In this document: positions 12,326 to 24,265 of the stretch, in pieces
How positions within the stretch are numbered: position 1 is the stretch's first letter
Layout: every line of letters starts with the position of its first letter
DNA from: Limnoperna fortunei
Taxonomy: Eukaryota; Mollusca; Bivalvia; Mytilida; Modiolidae
Assembly: GCA_944474755.1 (NCBI GenBank)
Contig: OX104112.1
Span: forward strand, 50,170,774-50,234,773
DNA: 64,000 nt
Direction: 5' to 3'
The notes under the pieces: generated by a model
Seen by the model: only the letters and a program-made list of their open reading frames with translations
The model's database searches: none
What the model was told of the DNA's origin: nothing
Made by a program: the position numbers and the translations under genes

Positions 12326-12480
12326 TGGCCGAATGGTCAAGGTAGTTAGCTATAGGTAGCTTCTATTGGTTAACGACGTGTTAACACATTGGGGTTGCGA
12401 GATTGAGAAGGACTGTGTGCAATGAATGCTCGACTCCAATTCGAATCGACAAAGATTGCCAGATTTGTCTTTTATACATT
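12326..12480 (+). mobile_element. SINE-A head, badly decayed
   Basis: GGCCGAATGGTCAAGGTAGT is recognisable as the A-box region, GGTTGCGAGATTGAG as a decayed B-box region, and CGACTCCAATTCGAATCGAC then AAAGATTGCCAG as the start of the body. It ends where the unrelated duplicated sequence continues. The A-box half lies just outside the duplicated block, so copy 1 retains only the B-box half. Confidence 0.6.
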
Positions 12481-13198
12481 AGTGAATAATAAGTTTTACA
12501 CTGAGTACCACATTACCCAGCCCGTCCAGCCTTAAAATACAACTAATATAACAAAAAAGATGATAAGCTTTAGCTGAACAGTTTTAAAATTTGGCCTGAA
12601 ACAACATGAAACAAACAAAATCAATTACACTTAATGGCAAACGTTAAGAATTCCAGTTAAAAGTTAATTTAATGTCGGTAGACACAGACAATGTTAATTC
12701 ATTTATTTATACTTCAAATTTCCACATCTTCTCGTATGACGTCGAATCGCGTCATATCACAATCTGACATTATATTGATCATAGACAAGAAATATAGGAA
12801 TGCAAAATAAGTACATTTCCTGTGTTACACCATTCACCACAGAAATTCACATGGTCAACTAGTATTACCACATATTATACTACATATACATCTATAGATA
12901 TTTCAGTGGTTAAAATTACTATGTTATTCCAGTCTTATTCTAAATTTAACCCCATTTCCTAATAAAGAACATTTTCTTACCGAAAAACACCCATCTTTGA
13001 TCAGTACCACCCTTCTGGCAAAAATAATACACTTCGCGACGAAAACCAGCCCCTGTAGAATACCACCCGCTCTGATAAAAATGGATCATACCCTATTAGA
13101 TGCGCATTCCCATTTTTATTGAACGTCACTTCATCTTAGCAAAAATTTATCACAAGTTAAAATGAAATTTGCAATCGTCTTCGAAGATGATTTTGACG
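12391..13198 (+). repeat. 0.8-kb tandem duplication, copy 2
   Basis: Partner of 11532-12318. Matching landmarks include GGCCTGAAACAACATGAAAC (GGCCTAAAACAACATGAAAC in copy 1), GTCGAATCGCGTCAT and GACATTATATTGATCA. It ends at GAAATTTGCAATCGTCTTCG. The period is about 860-880 bp. Confidence 0.85.
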
Positions 13199-15375
13199 AA
13201 TAAGGGAATGAAAAAAATCCATTAATTTGTACAGTATTCAGTATAAAAATCACATACACCCTGCAATTGAGAGTAATATACTAGATCACGAAACTCAGAA
13301 ACAAATACCGGTCTCGTCCTCGTCTCGCGCGGTTTTATCTCTTCCTGTGGTAATGGAGTATACCAACCTCAACCTTATGTGTATATTGCGTTTACCTGTT
13401 ATCAACGTTTAAGTTCTATAAAGGAGATAACTGTGGTTGTGTACCTGTACTTATAGGTTGAACACAGAAATTAAATGGACAGTTCTTAGTAATTACGAGT
13501 AAACAAACTAGATTACTTTATTACTCGTTTTGCTTTGTCAGTCTATTAACCTTGGAATTACTTAACTTAAAGATCGAACGCTAAGAGTGTGTTGCATACT
13601 ATATGGATGCAAAAGATTTTTTACTTGTATTCTCATACAGTGCATGATGGTTTTCTGATCATTAAGCATTAAAAAATATATAAGCAGCTTGCCATTAATC
13701 GCAAACAGAACAAGTCTGCAGCGAAGCATACGTGTCATTTACTAGCAGCTATATAATTGCAATGAAAGAACAATTTACAATGCAATTTCATTTACTTTAT
13801 TTACTAAAGGTGTAATAGAGAGACACAAAGACATCTGTGATTTCTAGTAGGTTATTCCATAAATCTGTGTCATGTCAAGGATAGATTCCGGTTTCCTGAA
13901 ACAAAACAATTTACTCCTACGTAAATTACAGGTTTATCTCTAAGGCAGAAAGTGAACTGAAAAATAATATAATTTGTAGCATTTGTATTATATGAACAAA
14001 CCATTTGGCATTTATTTGAAAAACGATTCAAGAGATGATATTTACAATAACAAGAATTTCGACATTAAATGACATTATTTTGTGTTTCAACTTTGATTAA
14101 ATACACAATTTATTATTGATTCAGTGAACTTTTCCTTAGATTTTTTTTTATTATTCGTTATATTTTTCTTTTTGTGTTTGCACTTCATAATAAATGTGCA
14201 TGTCCTGCATTTAATTCGTTAAGAAAAAACTACAAATCACATGTTAAATTCTCCACTCGATGTTTGTAACACAAATAGAGTAGATGTTGATGGGGTCCAG
14301 ACAACAAATTAAGAAATTAAGTCTAATCGCTGAACTATAAAATTGGGGAAACTATCTGCAATCATATTTTCAAACGCGATAAAAGCGCAGACGAGTCGTG
14401 TTTTCTTTTAACCTTGGTTTATGTTTATCCAAAGAAATTGGTGACGTTTGCAAAATTCTGTATAATCGCTGCAAGCTCATACATAACTGATCGATAGAAA
14501 AATACAGACAGCGTCTCCAGAAAAGGCTGGAATATTGCTGCATGGAATTGTGTAAAAATTTTGAAAAGATGACTTGCTTTCATATTCTAAAAAACGACAG
14601 TACGTCTAAAAATGATGTAAATAAAGCTGTTTCTGTGGTTTCTTTAATTTCCAGCTCCGGAGGATATATTAACGGAAGCCAATCAGTTAATAGGGGGTTG
14701 TTAGGATATCATTAATATATCTATGTGTGAAATTAAAGGAGCTACCTTTTCTTGTCTTCAATAAGAGGCTGAAAACAATTCAGTTTCATAAGAATAAAGG
14801 AACATTTTTTGTGTCAATAATCAGTAATCGTATACTTTGTTTTGTTATAGAATAATTACGTTTCTTTAGATTATTTATACAATGTTTGGCTTTTGATTTG
14901 CTATGTATATTGACGGTTAGTGAAGAACTGAATTGTTATGAGTCGATTATAGTTAAGAGCACGCGCAGTCACAGTACACAAACCATGAAGTGCAATTTGA
15001 ATTACCGAATATGCATTGTGCATAAAAGTACATTATCTTAAATTTATATATTTATATTAGCGTATGGAGTATTTGATGCGTAGGCCATGCACACAGTTTT
15101 TATATAAACCCAATCGCATTTAATTCTCATATAAATTTTATATTACACCATCAAAAAGTGCCTATAATATCGATATTTTTGCAAAAAGAAAAGAAAATTT
15201 AAAAAAAAGGTTTGGTAATTGATTTCATCTTTAAATTAAAGTTAAATCCAATACTTCGTGCTTAAATCCTACAAACGGAACGAACCTTCTGTTTCTTACA
15301 TTCTATTTACTATTAAAAGTTGCAGTGATTTGTTTCAAACTATTTTGTTTCATTGGGTTGTTGGTTTTGTTTTAT
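13199..15375. other. Unique AT-rich sequence with one CpG-richer patch
   Basis: A short patch at 13300-13345 (CGTCCTCGTCTCGCGCGG) is CpG-rich and lies inside a 61-codon open frame with no recognisable similarity. Nothing else is identified. Confidence 0.45.
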
Positions 15376-15435
15376 TATTGAAGATAGCTAAAATACTGTT
15401 CACTGGGCGTAAAGCAACATTCAATCAACCGTGTT
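15376..15435 (+). mobile_element. SINE-B 3' tail fragment, decayed
   Basis: Contains GAAGATAGCTAAAATACTG, GGGCGTAAAGCAACATTCA and ATCAA. This parallels the 3' end of the ATCA-tailed element at 31097-31502 (GAATATAGCTGAAATAATGC, GGGCGTTAAACACC, ATCAATCAATC). It lies within an 82-codon open frame that is accidental. Confidence 0.45.
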
Positions 15436-15625
15436 ACAGTCATTTCGGTACTGCTAGTGTGTTTTACACACACAACCACAATCACCTCTGCCATACCATT
15501 GGTTGACATTGTGAGAGATATCTCTCATGGCGGATAAGCTTCGCGTACAAAAGCAGTAATTTCAATGTAAACATGTATCAAAAGTGTTTTAAAAGACTAT
15601 ATAAAAATAAATAAGATCTCGTGAA

Positions 15626-15811
15626 TTATTTTACAAACATCGTTCTTTGTTTACCGACGTCACGGGCAGACGACAAATGTAGTCCCGCAGTAAATGGAGG
15701 ATGACGTGTGGCAGAGGTTACATCTGGAAACCAGTTATGTTCTCTGAGCCGGAGAGTGTTCTGGTCTCTGCATTTGGGAGTCAGAGATTTTAACTGAGTT
15801 TTGACATTCAA
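15626..15811. other. GC-richer island, possible exon or promoter, unproven
   Basis: More G+C than its neighbours, with a CRE-like ACGTCA at 15657-15662 and CGGGCAGACGAC nearby. The minus strand is open for 61 codons. A first exon or regulatory island is conceivable, but I see no splice-site pair and no protein similarity. A palindrome GAGAGATATCTCTC lies nearby at 15511-15524. Confidence 0.25.
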
Positions 15812-16269
15812 TTAATGCCAGAAAATGTTTATTTGAAGCCTAACATCATCAGTTTGTTAACATAGATAATATAATTGATATCTATAGTTTTTATGGTCTA
15901 GTTATGGAGATCCATTTTCACTAACTTAGAATTTCACAGTTTTTAAAGATGCCAGACTGGACCTTGCAATCTCTATTAAGTTACATAGTAATGTTTGATG
16001 ATTAATAAAATACTCAATAACTAGAACCAGTATCGATTAATAGAAGACAAAAAGAACGTCAGTAGATATAAACGTAACATTAAATAAGTGCAATAATTGG
16101 TTTTTACAATGAACATTATATGTTCCATTACAAAACTAGTCTATAATATGCTAGAAAATAAATCAATTCAATTGAATATGTCTTAAAAGTAATTAGCTCT
16201 GTGTAATATTAATTGCTATAAGAAACATTTTTATCAACAAAGTATGTTTTTGTAGTTGGTTGGTTGGTT
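15812..16269. other. Unique AT-rich sequence, nothing recognised
   Basis: No repeat or coding signal seen. TTGG/TTTG simple repeat at 16256-16280 leads into the SINE tail. Confidence 0.5.
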
Positions 16270-16514
16270 TGTTTGTTTCTTTGAATGGTGTTTAACGCCA
16301 CTTTCATAATTTTTCAGCTAAATCGTGGCGTCCATTTTTTATCGGAGAGGAAGCTGGTGTACCCGGAGAAAAGCCCGAACTTTGGTATGAAAACTGTCAA
16401 TGCTTGTCAATTGAGTCCGACGTAAGACTCATACACACAACCTCAGTATTGACAGACAACGTAATCAATAGTAGATGACTCACTGTCGTTACCACTCTTT
16501 CACGTGACCCCTTT
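16270..16514 (-). mobile_element. SINE-A, near full length, decayed
   Basis: In reverse it begins with a changed A-box region, continues through the tRNA-like head (CTGTCAATACTGAGGTTGTG) and body (CCGGGTACACCAGCTTCC), and ends AAAGTGGCGTTAAACACC then CAAA repeats. The B-box core is damaged. A 74-codon frame across it (16397-16621) is not a gene. Confidence 0.85.
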
Positions 16515-16888
16515 GTAGTTGGTAAACATATTTTAAACCATTGTTTTAGAACACCATAAAATCTTAAATAACTTTGAAGACAAAAATAAGCTAGAACATT
16601 TTGACGGACAAAATGGTACATAGTTGATTTTCAAAGGAATATCAGCTTTAGCTACATCGGTCCTGTGAGAATTTAATACACACTGTGTAGAAGACAGTTG
16701 TGTATTCCACATGTTAGTATAACAACCAACTCCGCTATAGCTTGAATTTATACAGCAAAATTCATATGCCTATATTACATACTGCGCTCTTACATCAAAG
16801 CAAAATGTTTTACTAATAATGTTGGTACAAAAACGAGTTGCCTGAATGCTTTACAAATGTGTAGCGTACGTAGAAAGGCTTAAGGACC

Positions 16889-17145
16889 GACCATTTAACT
16901 TGCAGGGGGGGGGGGCTTGGTTTTTTCCTTAAAAAAATATTCTGAAAATGATTTGTGATGAAAAAAATATTTTGGAAGCAGAGGGTAAGAAAAAAAATAT
17001 TCTGAAGAAGGATGTCTGCTATATAAATTAATGCCAATAATGAAAAAAAATATTCTGTCGTTACGCCTTCAAAAAATAAATATTTTCTGACCAAAACAAA
17101 AAACCAAGCCCCCACTCCCCCCCCCCCCCCTTTAAGTTAAATGGT
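16889..17145. mobile_element. Foldback MITE with GACCATTTAACTT ends
   Basis: Perfect 13-bp terminal inverted repeats (GACCATTTAACTT and AAGTTAAATGGTC). Inside them are an 11-base G run on the left and a 14-base C run on the right, then inner arms GGCTTGGTTTTTTCC and AAAAAACCAAGCC. The middle repeats AAAAAAATATTCTG several times in imperfect tandem. The 257-bp unit has no real coding capacity. The minus-strand 100-codon frame over it reads phenylalanine-rich repeats and is an artefact. I recall such elements as common in mussels. No clear target duplication is visible. Confidence 0.85.
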
Positions 17146-18330
17146 CTAAATAGCCATTGTTAAAGACAATGAAATACAAAGGCATAAATTAAGTAAAAAG
17201 CAAAAACTTTTAAGAAAATTTACAGATATCGGAATAATTTAAGTAGGCAGTGTTCTATGGAACAAAGGTAAAGAAAACGTATATAGAAAATAAACAAACA
17301 AAACGGATGCCTGCAGTATTTATAGACCCAATGCCAAATTTTATCTCTTTTTCTAAGATGTCCCTTTACTTTTCAGTTCTAATATTTTTCAGACTGACTA
17401 TGCGTCATTTTCATCAATTTGTTTTCATAATGTCTGTAATTAAGCATGAATCGCTTATCTAATATCAGGCATTCGGGATTGAGAATCTATATCCCAAGAG
17501 TTTTGCAAAACGACTATATAAAATTGATACAGGATCAACCTGTATCATAAAAAATACAGCACATAATCTTATAAAACAACGTTCGTAGTTGCCCGATCTA
17601 TAACTCATTAAAATACATATACATGTATACATTATTTTTCCCATAAATAACTTGTTACTTAACCTCTTTTCGTATGACCAGCAACAAGAAATCAAAATAT
17701 GGAACGGTTTACCCGTGTAGAAGTTTGTACAGTAATTACGCATTAGGAACTTCGTGTCTTCAACATGACTTAAGATACTTTCTGACGTCAATGCAACACT
17801 GACGATATTGGAGTTGTAATATGAAGGACCAAAATAGAACGGTAAATTGAATTTCTGTAACAAGTGCCTTAAGAAGTAATAAAGTTATAGATAAAAGGAA
17901 ATTGATTGCTTTTAGAGACAAATCAATCATGGGCGATTGCAAAATACGAAACTTCATTAGCAATCAACAAAAACGGCATTGGCAGTTACATTCAGAATCG
18001 ACTATACATCAAAAGAGCATGCCTAAAATAAAATCATGACTAATATAGTTCTTTTCATTAAAACCATTTAGGAATATAGATATTTCTTTTAAAAATCAGA
18101 GCTTTTAAAACAACATTAAATAAATCTCATTAAACTATAAAAAGGGCAACAGTGTTTGGTCAAAAAAAATAATTTACATTGCAATGTCATCAGAGCATAA
18201 ATGCAAAGTACATTCTAAAAGGTTTGTTGAAACCCTTTATATGACCGTTCTTCCTATTTACAAAAGATAAAATAAACCATTTTAGATGTTATCAAATCCT
18301 GTAATAAAGTACAGAACTAAATTAATTTAG
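17146..18330. other. Unique sequence containing the longest open frame
   Basis: The minus strand at 17863-17465 is open for 132 codons from ATG, the longest in the window. It is rich in Ser, Tyr, Cys and Phe and has two hydrophobic patches. I recognise no domain. In DNA this AT-rich a frame of this length could be chance, and no splice signals were apparent. The rest is featureless. Confidence 0.35.
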
Positions 18331-18592
18331 AGGCATCGGTGGCCGAGTGATTAAGGTAGTTCGTCTACTATTGACCACGTGGACTGTCGACACTGCGGAT
18401 GCGGATTCGAGTATCACTGCGGAAAGGGGACTCCAATCCTACTTGACAATGATTGCCAGTCTTCCTTTTTCCTCCGCCGTCCCAAAAATAAAAACTGGCC
18501 GTCATCAATTTGCTGAAATATTGCTGAACGTGGATAGAACACCATAAAAAAGTAAAAAAAAAAAAAAAAAATTAACAAACAAACACAACTAA
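18331..18592 (+). mobile_element. SINE-A, full length, poly-A interrupted tail
   Basis: GGCATCGGTGGCCGAGTG A-box, GCGGATTCGAGTATC B-box, body with AAAAACTGGCCGTCAT and tail TTGCTGAACGTGG, then an 18-base A run before AACAAACAAACAC. The body is shortened by about 25 bp. The long A run within the tail is unusual for this family. Confidence 0.9.
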
Positions 18593-19377
18593 TTTTAAAA
18601 CTTTAGGATTTTACATACATTTCAACGCAAAAGACATTTTGATTAAACCTTTAATCCGGTAATAAATTACAGAACTTGATAAATTTTAAGAGATTGTATT
18701 TCAACGCAAAGGACACTACGATTACACTTTTATAAATGTTACTGGTACTTCGAAATTTCACAACTGAGTGAGGTCTTAGACACGGATGGGTCACAAAGTG
18801 TCTTCTTTTCATTTCCGATATAATAATCTATTACTGTAAGGAAGCCTAGACGGTAATTTTATAACTAGCAGCGATACAATGTAGTTATGGTGATTTGTTG
18901 TTATGTCTGCTGTTTTTAGACTCAGAACAATGTAATATGTTTCTTTGATTGACACCTACAGTCTGCTTACTGTACGCAGAACATATTTATGTCATTCACG
19001 GACAATGCTGGTTTGCCCGCAAACGTCTCAAACTGTAGGGGAAATGATCAACGTTATTATACCTTAATGTGTGTTTTTCATTGGTTATTCTATATGAAAA
19101 CAATAAATATTGTTTAAGTTTATATTAGCCTTTACTCTTCCATTAAATCTCATTGTAAAGCTGATGAGAATTTTAAAGAAGTCAGTATACAATTATATTT
19201 TTGTTACTTTGAATAAGTTATTTAAAAGGAAATTAAATTTTCCTGTCTACGGTGTAGTCTAGTAAATGTTTTAGACATTTTAAATACATTCTCTCTATTG
19301 CAAAGCTTCCGTTAACCTATATACTTAAGGTAATGTTGATGCTTTTGGAAATATACTCGTCTTTAACAGATGTCAAG
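18593..19377. other. Unique AT-rich sequence, nothing recognised
   Basis: No feature found. Confidence 0.5.
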
Positions 19378-19632
19378 GAGCATCGGCGGCCGAGTGGTTC
19401 AGATAATTTGTCTACTATTGATCATATGGTCTGTCAACACAGATTGCGGGTTCGAGTCTCACTGTTCGCATAGCTCGACTCAATCCAAACGTATTGGCAG
19501 GGATTGCCAATTGACCTTCCTAAGGTCAAGGGGTTCATCCGGGTACTTCGGCTTCCTCGCGCAATAAAAAATGGTTGCCATAATAAAGCTGAAAAATTGC
19601 TGAAAGTGGCGTTAAACAATATTGAAACAAAC
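19378..19632 (+). mobile_element. SINE-A, full length, possible target duplication
   Basis: GCATCGGCGGCCGAGTGG A-box, GCGGGTTCGAGTCTC intact B-box, body, AAAGTGGCGTTAAAC tail. A candidate imperfect target-site duplication flanks it: CAGATGTCAA just before (19368-19377) and CAGATTTCAA just after (19633-19642), ten bases with one mismatch. This is one of the better preserved copies. Confidence 0.9.
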
Positions 19633-19642
19633 AGCAGATTTC

Positions 19643-20119
19643 AATTGCTCTAATATAAATGTGCCTGTATTTTTTTTCGTTTGAGGCGACGTCTATGAGA
19701 TCTAATTTAGATTATCTTTCCGTATGCTATGACTTACAGAGAATTCGATTCCTAATATTTCTTGAAGAACATTTGAGTTAACATTCTATAATAAAGAATA
19801 CTGTTGTAAAATAGTAACACGGTTATTTAATTAGAGATTCTGGTGCATAGATGACGATTCATTGTGTTTCTACCAGAATTTCAATTTTCCTGAGATGGTT
19901 TTTTATATTCCAGCTTTTATGGCTACTATAATATTTCTAAAGTGCCGTTATTGAATGCATATTTTTGACATAAATTTAAAATAAAGATTGCAATTAACAA
20001 CAAAAAATGCTTTATTATGTACGAGTAAAGCTGGACCGTAACGTAGCCAAAACGAATACCGGGCTCCCCAAGCTATGAATGTGAGGGCTGTACTAAGCTT
20101 TTAGACCTACCGTGATTAA
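19643..20119. other. Unique AT-rich sequence, nothing recognised
   Basis: No feature found. Confidence 0.5.
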
Positions 20120-20500
20120 CTAACTGTCATCATAAATGTTGCGGGTTTTAGTCTCACTGTAGACAATTTCCTACCGAAGGGCCGATTTAAAAAAAAGAGT
20201 AGGCTTATTTGTAGCCGCTACAAAAGGCAAATATGTCCGACCTACCAAAGACTCCATACCTTTCCAGTAGCAGTAAAATTATGTTCCCTTAGTCCCATTT
20301 AGTTTGCACGTTGATTTATTGTTTGTTAACTTATTCTCGTCCTGAATATATCTGAAATACTGCTTGCTGGACGGAACCTAATCAACCTACCGCAGGGGTT
20401 TCATTGGGTACTCCTGCTTACTCCCCTAGTAAAAGCTAGACGCCGCGATATAGTTCAAAAATTGTTGATAGTGATATTTTACCTCCTTTGAAACGAACAA
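20120..20500 (+). mobile_element. Decayed SINE-A interrupted by SINE-B-like tail
   Basis: A head relic (GTTGCGGGTTTTAGTCTCAC at 20138-20157) is followed by ATTTCCTACCGAAGG. About 170 bp of other sequence then ends in a SINE-B-like piece near 20338-20395 (CCTGAATATATCTGAAATAC then TAATCAACC). SINE-A sequence then resumes at CTACCGCAGGGGTTTCATTG, with AAAGCTAGACGCCGCGATAT and a degraded tail to about 20500. The simplest reading is a SINE-B fragment inserted into an older SINE-A. Confidence 0.5.
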
Positions 20501-20899
20501 CCTTTTAATCACAAAATATTAACGAAAAAACTGAAAAAATGGCGAGTAGTTACTTAGTTTGGGTTGACTTTTCCTTTTGACTGATATACTATAACAAGTT
20601 GTTGTAGCTGATATTTAGACAAATTTTAACAATAACCACCTATACAATATTAAAAATTATCGAAGAAACTCAAGTCTGTTACCAATGCTCAAATGCTTAA
20701 AACTGCATTTTTTAGGGTGCAGGTCATCCCGCCCCCCCCCCCCGCACTAAAACGGCCCCACTTCATATTTTTCAAAATCAAGGATTACATCGATAACGTG
20801 TTTTTTTTTCGGCATGAAAATATAAATACAATGACAATAAGAATAATATAGTTTGTTTTCAAATTAAAAATTCCTTTTTAATTACATTTAAAAGGCAAG
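20501..20899. other. AT-rich spacer with a C14 run
   Basis: A homopolymer C run at 20732-20745 is the only notable feature. It resembles one edge of a foldback MITE, but no matching second arm is found nearby. Confidence 0.4.
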
Positions 20900-21190
20900 T
20901 AAATCTAAGTTTAAAGTGGCTTTAAAACACCATTCAAACAAACAAACAATACTATTGATTACGTGGTCTGTCAACACTGAGATTGCGGGTTCGATTCTCA
21001 CTGCAGGCAGTCTGTACTCGACTCCAATCTTAATTGACAATTTTTTAGGATTGCCAGTTTTCCTACCGCAGGTCGGGGGTTCTCTCCGGGTGCTCTGGCT
21101 TCCTCCCCCAATAAAAACTGGACGCCATGAAATAGCTGAAAAATTGCTGAAAGTGGCGTTGAAACACCATTCAAACAAACAAACAATTTG
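20900..21190 (+). mobile_element. SINE-A copy preceded by a SINE-A tail fragment
   Basis: A lone tail (AAAGTGGCTTTAAAACACCA then TTCAAACAAACAAAC, to 20947) runs straight into a second SINE. That SINE lacks its first 40 or so bases, including the A box, and starts in CTATTGATTACGTGGTCTG. It then has a good B box (GCGGGTTCGATTC), body and tail to 21184. The join looks like recombination between two copies or insertion into an existing tail. Open frames of 97-116 codons on both strands simply follow the SINE and are not genes. Confidence 0.85.
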
Positions 21191-21779
21191 CGAACATACA
21201 TCAAAATGATACATTTGTGATTCGGAGAGAAATGACAAATTTTTTGAATGTAATTAAAAAAAATGTTGTTTTTTTTTTTACATATTATGTTTCTCCTCGT
21301 TATAAACAACTGTCATTTGGTTACTACGATTTGGGCCAGTGTCGACGTTAATATAATTTTTGACACAATGTTTAGATATTATGTACGATATTCGATGTAC
21401 TCAACGAAATTTCCTTGTTGTTCAAGAAATATTCTCATTAATTTTACTGCTAAGCAAAACAGATGTCTTGAAAAGGTCAAACAAAAAGAAATTATTATTT
21501 CTGTCATACTGTCGTGAAATGTAATAGTATACAGTTGTGATCAATTGCTGCGTTGGAGTCGAGTTGGTTGATTAAGAATCATGTTTAAGCGTACTCTGTA
21601 TAGTGCAGTCAACATTAAGTCTTTAAATATATATTGTAAAATGCAAATACTTCGCTGCAGGGGAGGTACATGAAATTTATTTTAAATATGTTAACTCATT
21701 GCAACAATATTTATTTAGGTCTTCGTGTGGTAGTCGGGAAGCCTTTTATCGAAAAGACAAAGTTCTGGCGGGGGCCGGC
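21191..21779. other. Unique AT-rich sequence, nothing recognised
   Basis: Includes an 84-codon open frame (21263-21517) with no recognisable similarity. Confidence 0.45.
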
Positions 21780-22069
21780 CGGGCCTCGGTGGTAGAGTGG
21801 TTAGGGTAGTTAGTGTACTATTGAACACGTATACTAGTCTGTTAACTATTAAAACGTCTGAAGTTATTAACACTGTTGTTGCGGATCCGAATCTCATTGC
21901 GGGCAGGGTGCACTCGACTCCAATCTTAATAGAAAGGGATTGCTAGTTTTCCTACTGCAGATCTGGGGTTTTCTACGGGTACTCCGGCTTCCTCCTCCAA
22001 TAAAAACTGGACGCCATGATATAGCTGAAAAACTTACTTAAACACGGTTCAAACAAACAAAGAAACAAA
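21780..22069 (+). mobile_element. SINE-A with a 35-40 bp insertion in the head
   Basis: GGGCCTCGGTGGTAGAGTGG A-box region, then extra sequence around 21845-21880 (TTAAAACGTCTGAAGTTATT) before GTTGCGGATCCGAATCTC, the damaged B box. The body is well kept (GGTACTCCGGCTTCCTCC) and the tail ends GTTCAAACAAACAAAG. GC-rich sequence GGCGGGGGCCGGCC sits immediately upstream. Confidence 0.9.
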
Positions 22070-22584
22070 GTCGTAGCCAAAACTTAAGGATACAAATATA
22101 AACAACACTCTAATGAAAGGTACAATATACCTCTAAACAATCTATGAATAACACAAATACAAGCATACAGTAAATATAAATCGATTGTACGTTTGGCCAG
22201 CTTTGATAATTTAAAATTTCATTTGTTTCCTATTCTTTTTGGTAATTTGTGCAATTGCTCATTCGGGTTATTAAAGTGTTTTATTTGTTAAAGATGTTAA
22301 CATTATTCATAAACACGCGTTTTTATTACTAAAATATATTTTCAAATAAAGCTTATACGTGACAGACCAAAACGATTTCCGTCGCGAATCTCTAGCTTAC
22401 AGAGAATGGGTTGTTAGTCTACAAGACTAGATATATATCATTATCCATAGTTAACCTCTTAAAGAAACTTGCTGATAATTTTGGCTATTCTAATATTATC
22501 TCTCAATGTGAGAATCTTTATGGAATTTTAAGAGAAATGGGTGTTATGGGTTATGGCAGGTATTTTTTTCTTCATATTTAAACT
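22070..22584. other. Unique AT-rich sequence, nothing recognised
   Basis: No feature found. Confidence 0.5.
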
Positions 22585-23846
22585 GTGAGGTGTATAATAG
22601 CTGCTTGTCTAACTTGTTTAAAAAAAGATTTGTTACTGTTCATGTACGTACATTGTAACTGGTTTGTTGATACTTGGGTTTACTGAGCGCCATGAATAGT
22701 CACGACGCAATTATTCCGCGCCAGTTATTCGGTGTGACAAGTCTTCTATTCACAAAAAGAGAACGAATTGTGCAGTTCCATTGGTTGAGCGTTAGGAACC
22801 CTCCAGTTCCCTTGGATATGTTTTGAGTCGTTTTGAAACAGTTTATAAATAATCCTTAATTATCATATTTTGTTCTTTTAATTCATATTACCTGTTTCTA
22901 AAGAACGCCAGTTCATTATGTATAAAATGACAGATGGACATCGTTTGCCGAGTTGTTAAGGTAGTCAGTCATCTATTATTGTTCACGTGGGCTCTCAACA
23001 CCGGGGTATTTAAGACTCAAATCTTAATTGACAAGGATTGTCAGTTTTTCTATCGTGTTCTTCCTCCAAGAAAAACTCCCGATGAATTACTGAAAGTGGC
23101 GTTAACTACCCTTCAAAAAAATAGTAGTTGTGTGGTCTGTAACAAATTCATATACATCCACGAGTCGTCAAATTTGATGTCCTAAATTGGTATAATGCCG
23201 TATAGTCTGCACTTCATGGCCACAAATCTATTTTATAGTTTTCCATACTTTTGCTCTTTTCAAATCTAAATGTTATCATATTATAATCTTTTTCCTGTAA
23301 CACACTACTTAGGGTGGAACGAAGTTTGCTTTCGTCTTTCTCGCTTTTGTCAACTGTTATCATGTACTTTAGTTTCGTAAATCTTAATGGTATTCCACGT
23401 GCCCACATTGGCATTTAAAACTAAAATTAATTCACACCAATGAAAAATTGGTATTTACTAGCATTATAATTGCATGCTTTATGACGCGTATTGCTAAAGT
23501 AACACGTAAACTGTTATCGATGACGTTCTATTTCAAACAAGCAAACTTCTCTGCTTTATTGAAATTTCAATTTAGTCGACTCGATAAAAATAAATAAAAA
23601 CTTGCCTGACACGATATTTACATGAGTTTTCAAAATTATTTTCAAATTTAAAGGTTAATATATGGTCGCTTGGAGGCGCATCTATCGAAAGATTTTGATT
23701 AACATTCATAAGTAGTGGTAAAAGAAAAATATATCTCCTTGCATCTCAACATGATCGTGTGTAATGGACAATATAGTTTTAGGTACTTGCAATAGGAACG
23801 GTTCCCCGTGCTAGAAACACAAAGCTGCCTGGTGCCTATCAAAGTC
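22585..23846 (+). repeat. Segmental duplication SD1, copy 1
   Basis: Matches 30973-32900 in the same order. Landmarks: ACTGGTTTGTTGATACTTGG, CACAAAAAGAGAACGAATTG, GGAACCCTCCAGTTCCCTTG, the SINE relic at 22934, CACTACTTAGGGTGGAACGA, CTTGGAGGCGCATCTATCGA and CTAGAAACACAAAGCTGCC. This copy lacks the SINE-B found at 31097-31502 and about 360 bp found at 32440-32800. No gene is evident; a 66-codon minus frame at 23214-23414 is not conserved in copy 2. Confidence 0.85.
22934..23120 (+). mobile_element. SINE-A relic inside SD1 copy 1
   Basis: TTGCCGAGTTGTTAAGGTAG head, then a deletion removing the B box (present in the partner at 31689-31895), then TCTTAATTGACAAGGATTGT and GAAAGTGGCGTTAACTACC. Insertion preceded the duplication, as both copies have it at the same place. 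Confidence 0.85.
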
Positions 23847-24265
23847 GCGATAAGGGATGTCTCTCGTTGACGGATGTCAAGGCTGACAGTTTAAATAACA
23901 TAAAATATCTTCGCGGAAAGTAAAATATGCATGATGTCTCTATTGTTGTTTTTCCTGCACACAGCAGAGTAGAATAATTACCTGTACCCTTCTCGGGTCT
24001 GAATAGAGCAAAATTCGGCAGAAAAAAAAATGTCTATCGGGAACGAATGTTACATTTACGACTATTTTCTTTTTATTTCGCCAGATACATTTAAAACATT
24101 CATAATGTTAGAGATTAAATGATTCTTTTAAATACTATTCTTAATTCAAAGAAAAACAATATTTAAAAGAAAGTATGCACATTATGCAACCCATGCATAA
24201 TGATCTAGTATTGACTAGAGAATTCTTTGTCAAAGATTGAAAGTTTTCTGAACGAAATGAAATAG
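23847..24265. other. Unique sequence, nothing recognised
   Basis: No feature found. Confidence 0.5.

Noticed and set aside
16813..17115. 100-codon minus-strand frame, Phe-rich
   Set aside because: Lies inside the foldback MITE and translates its AAAAATATTCT repeats.
20888..21238. 116-codon minus-strand frame and 97-codon plus-strand frame
   Set aside because: Both run through SINE-A sequence; similar frames recur wherever the SINE does.
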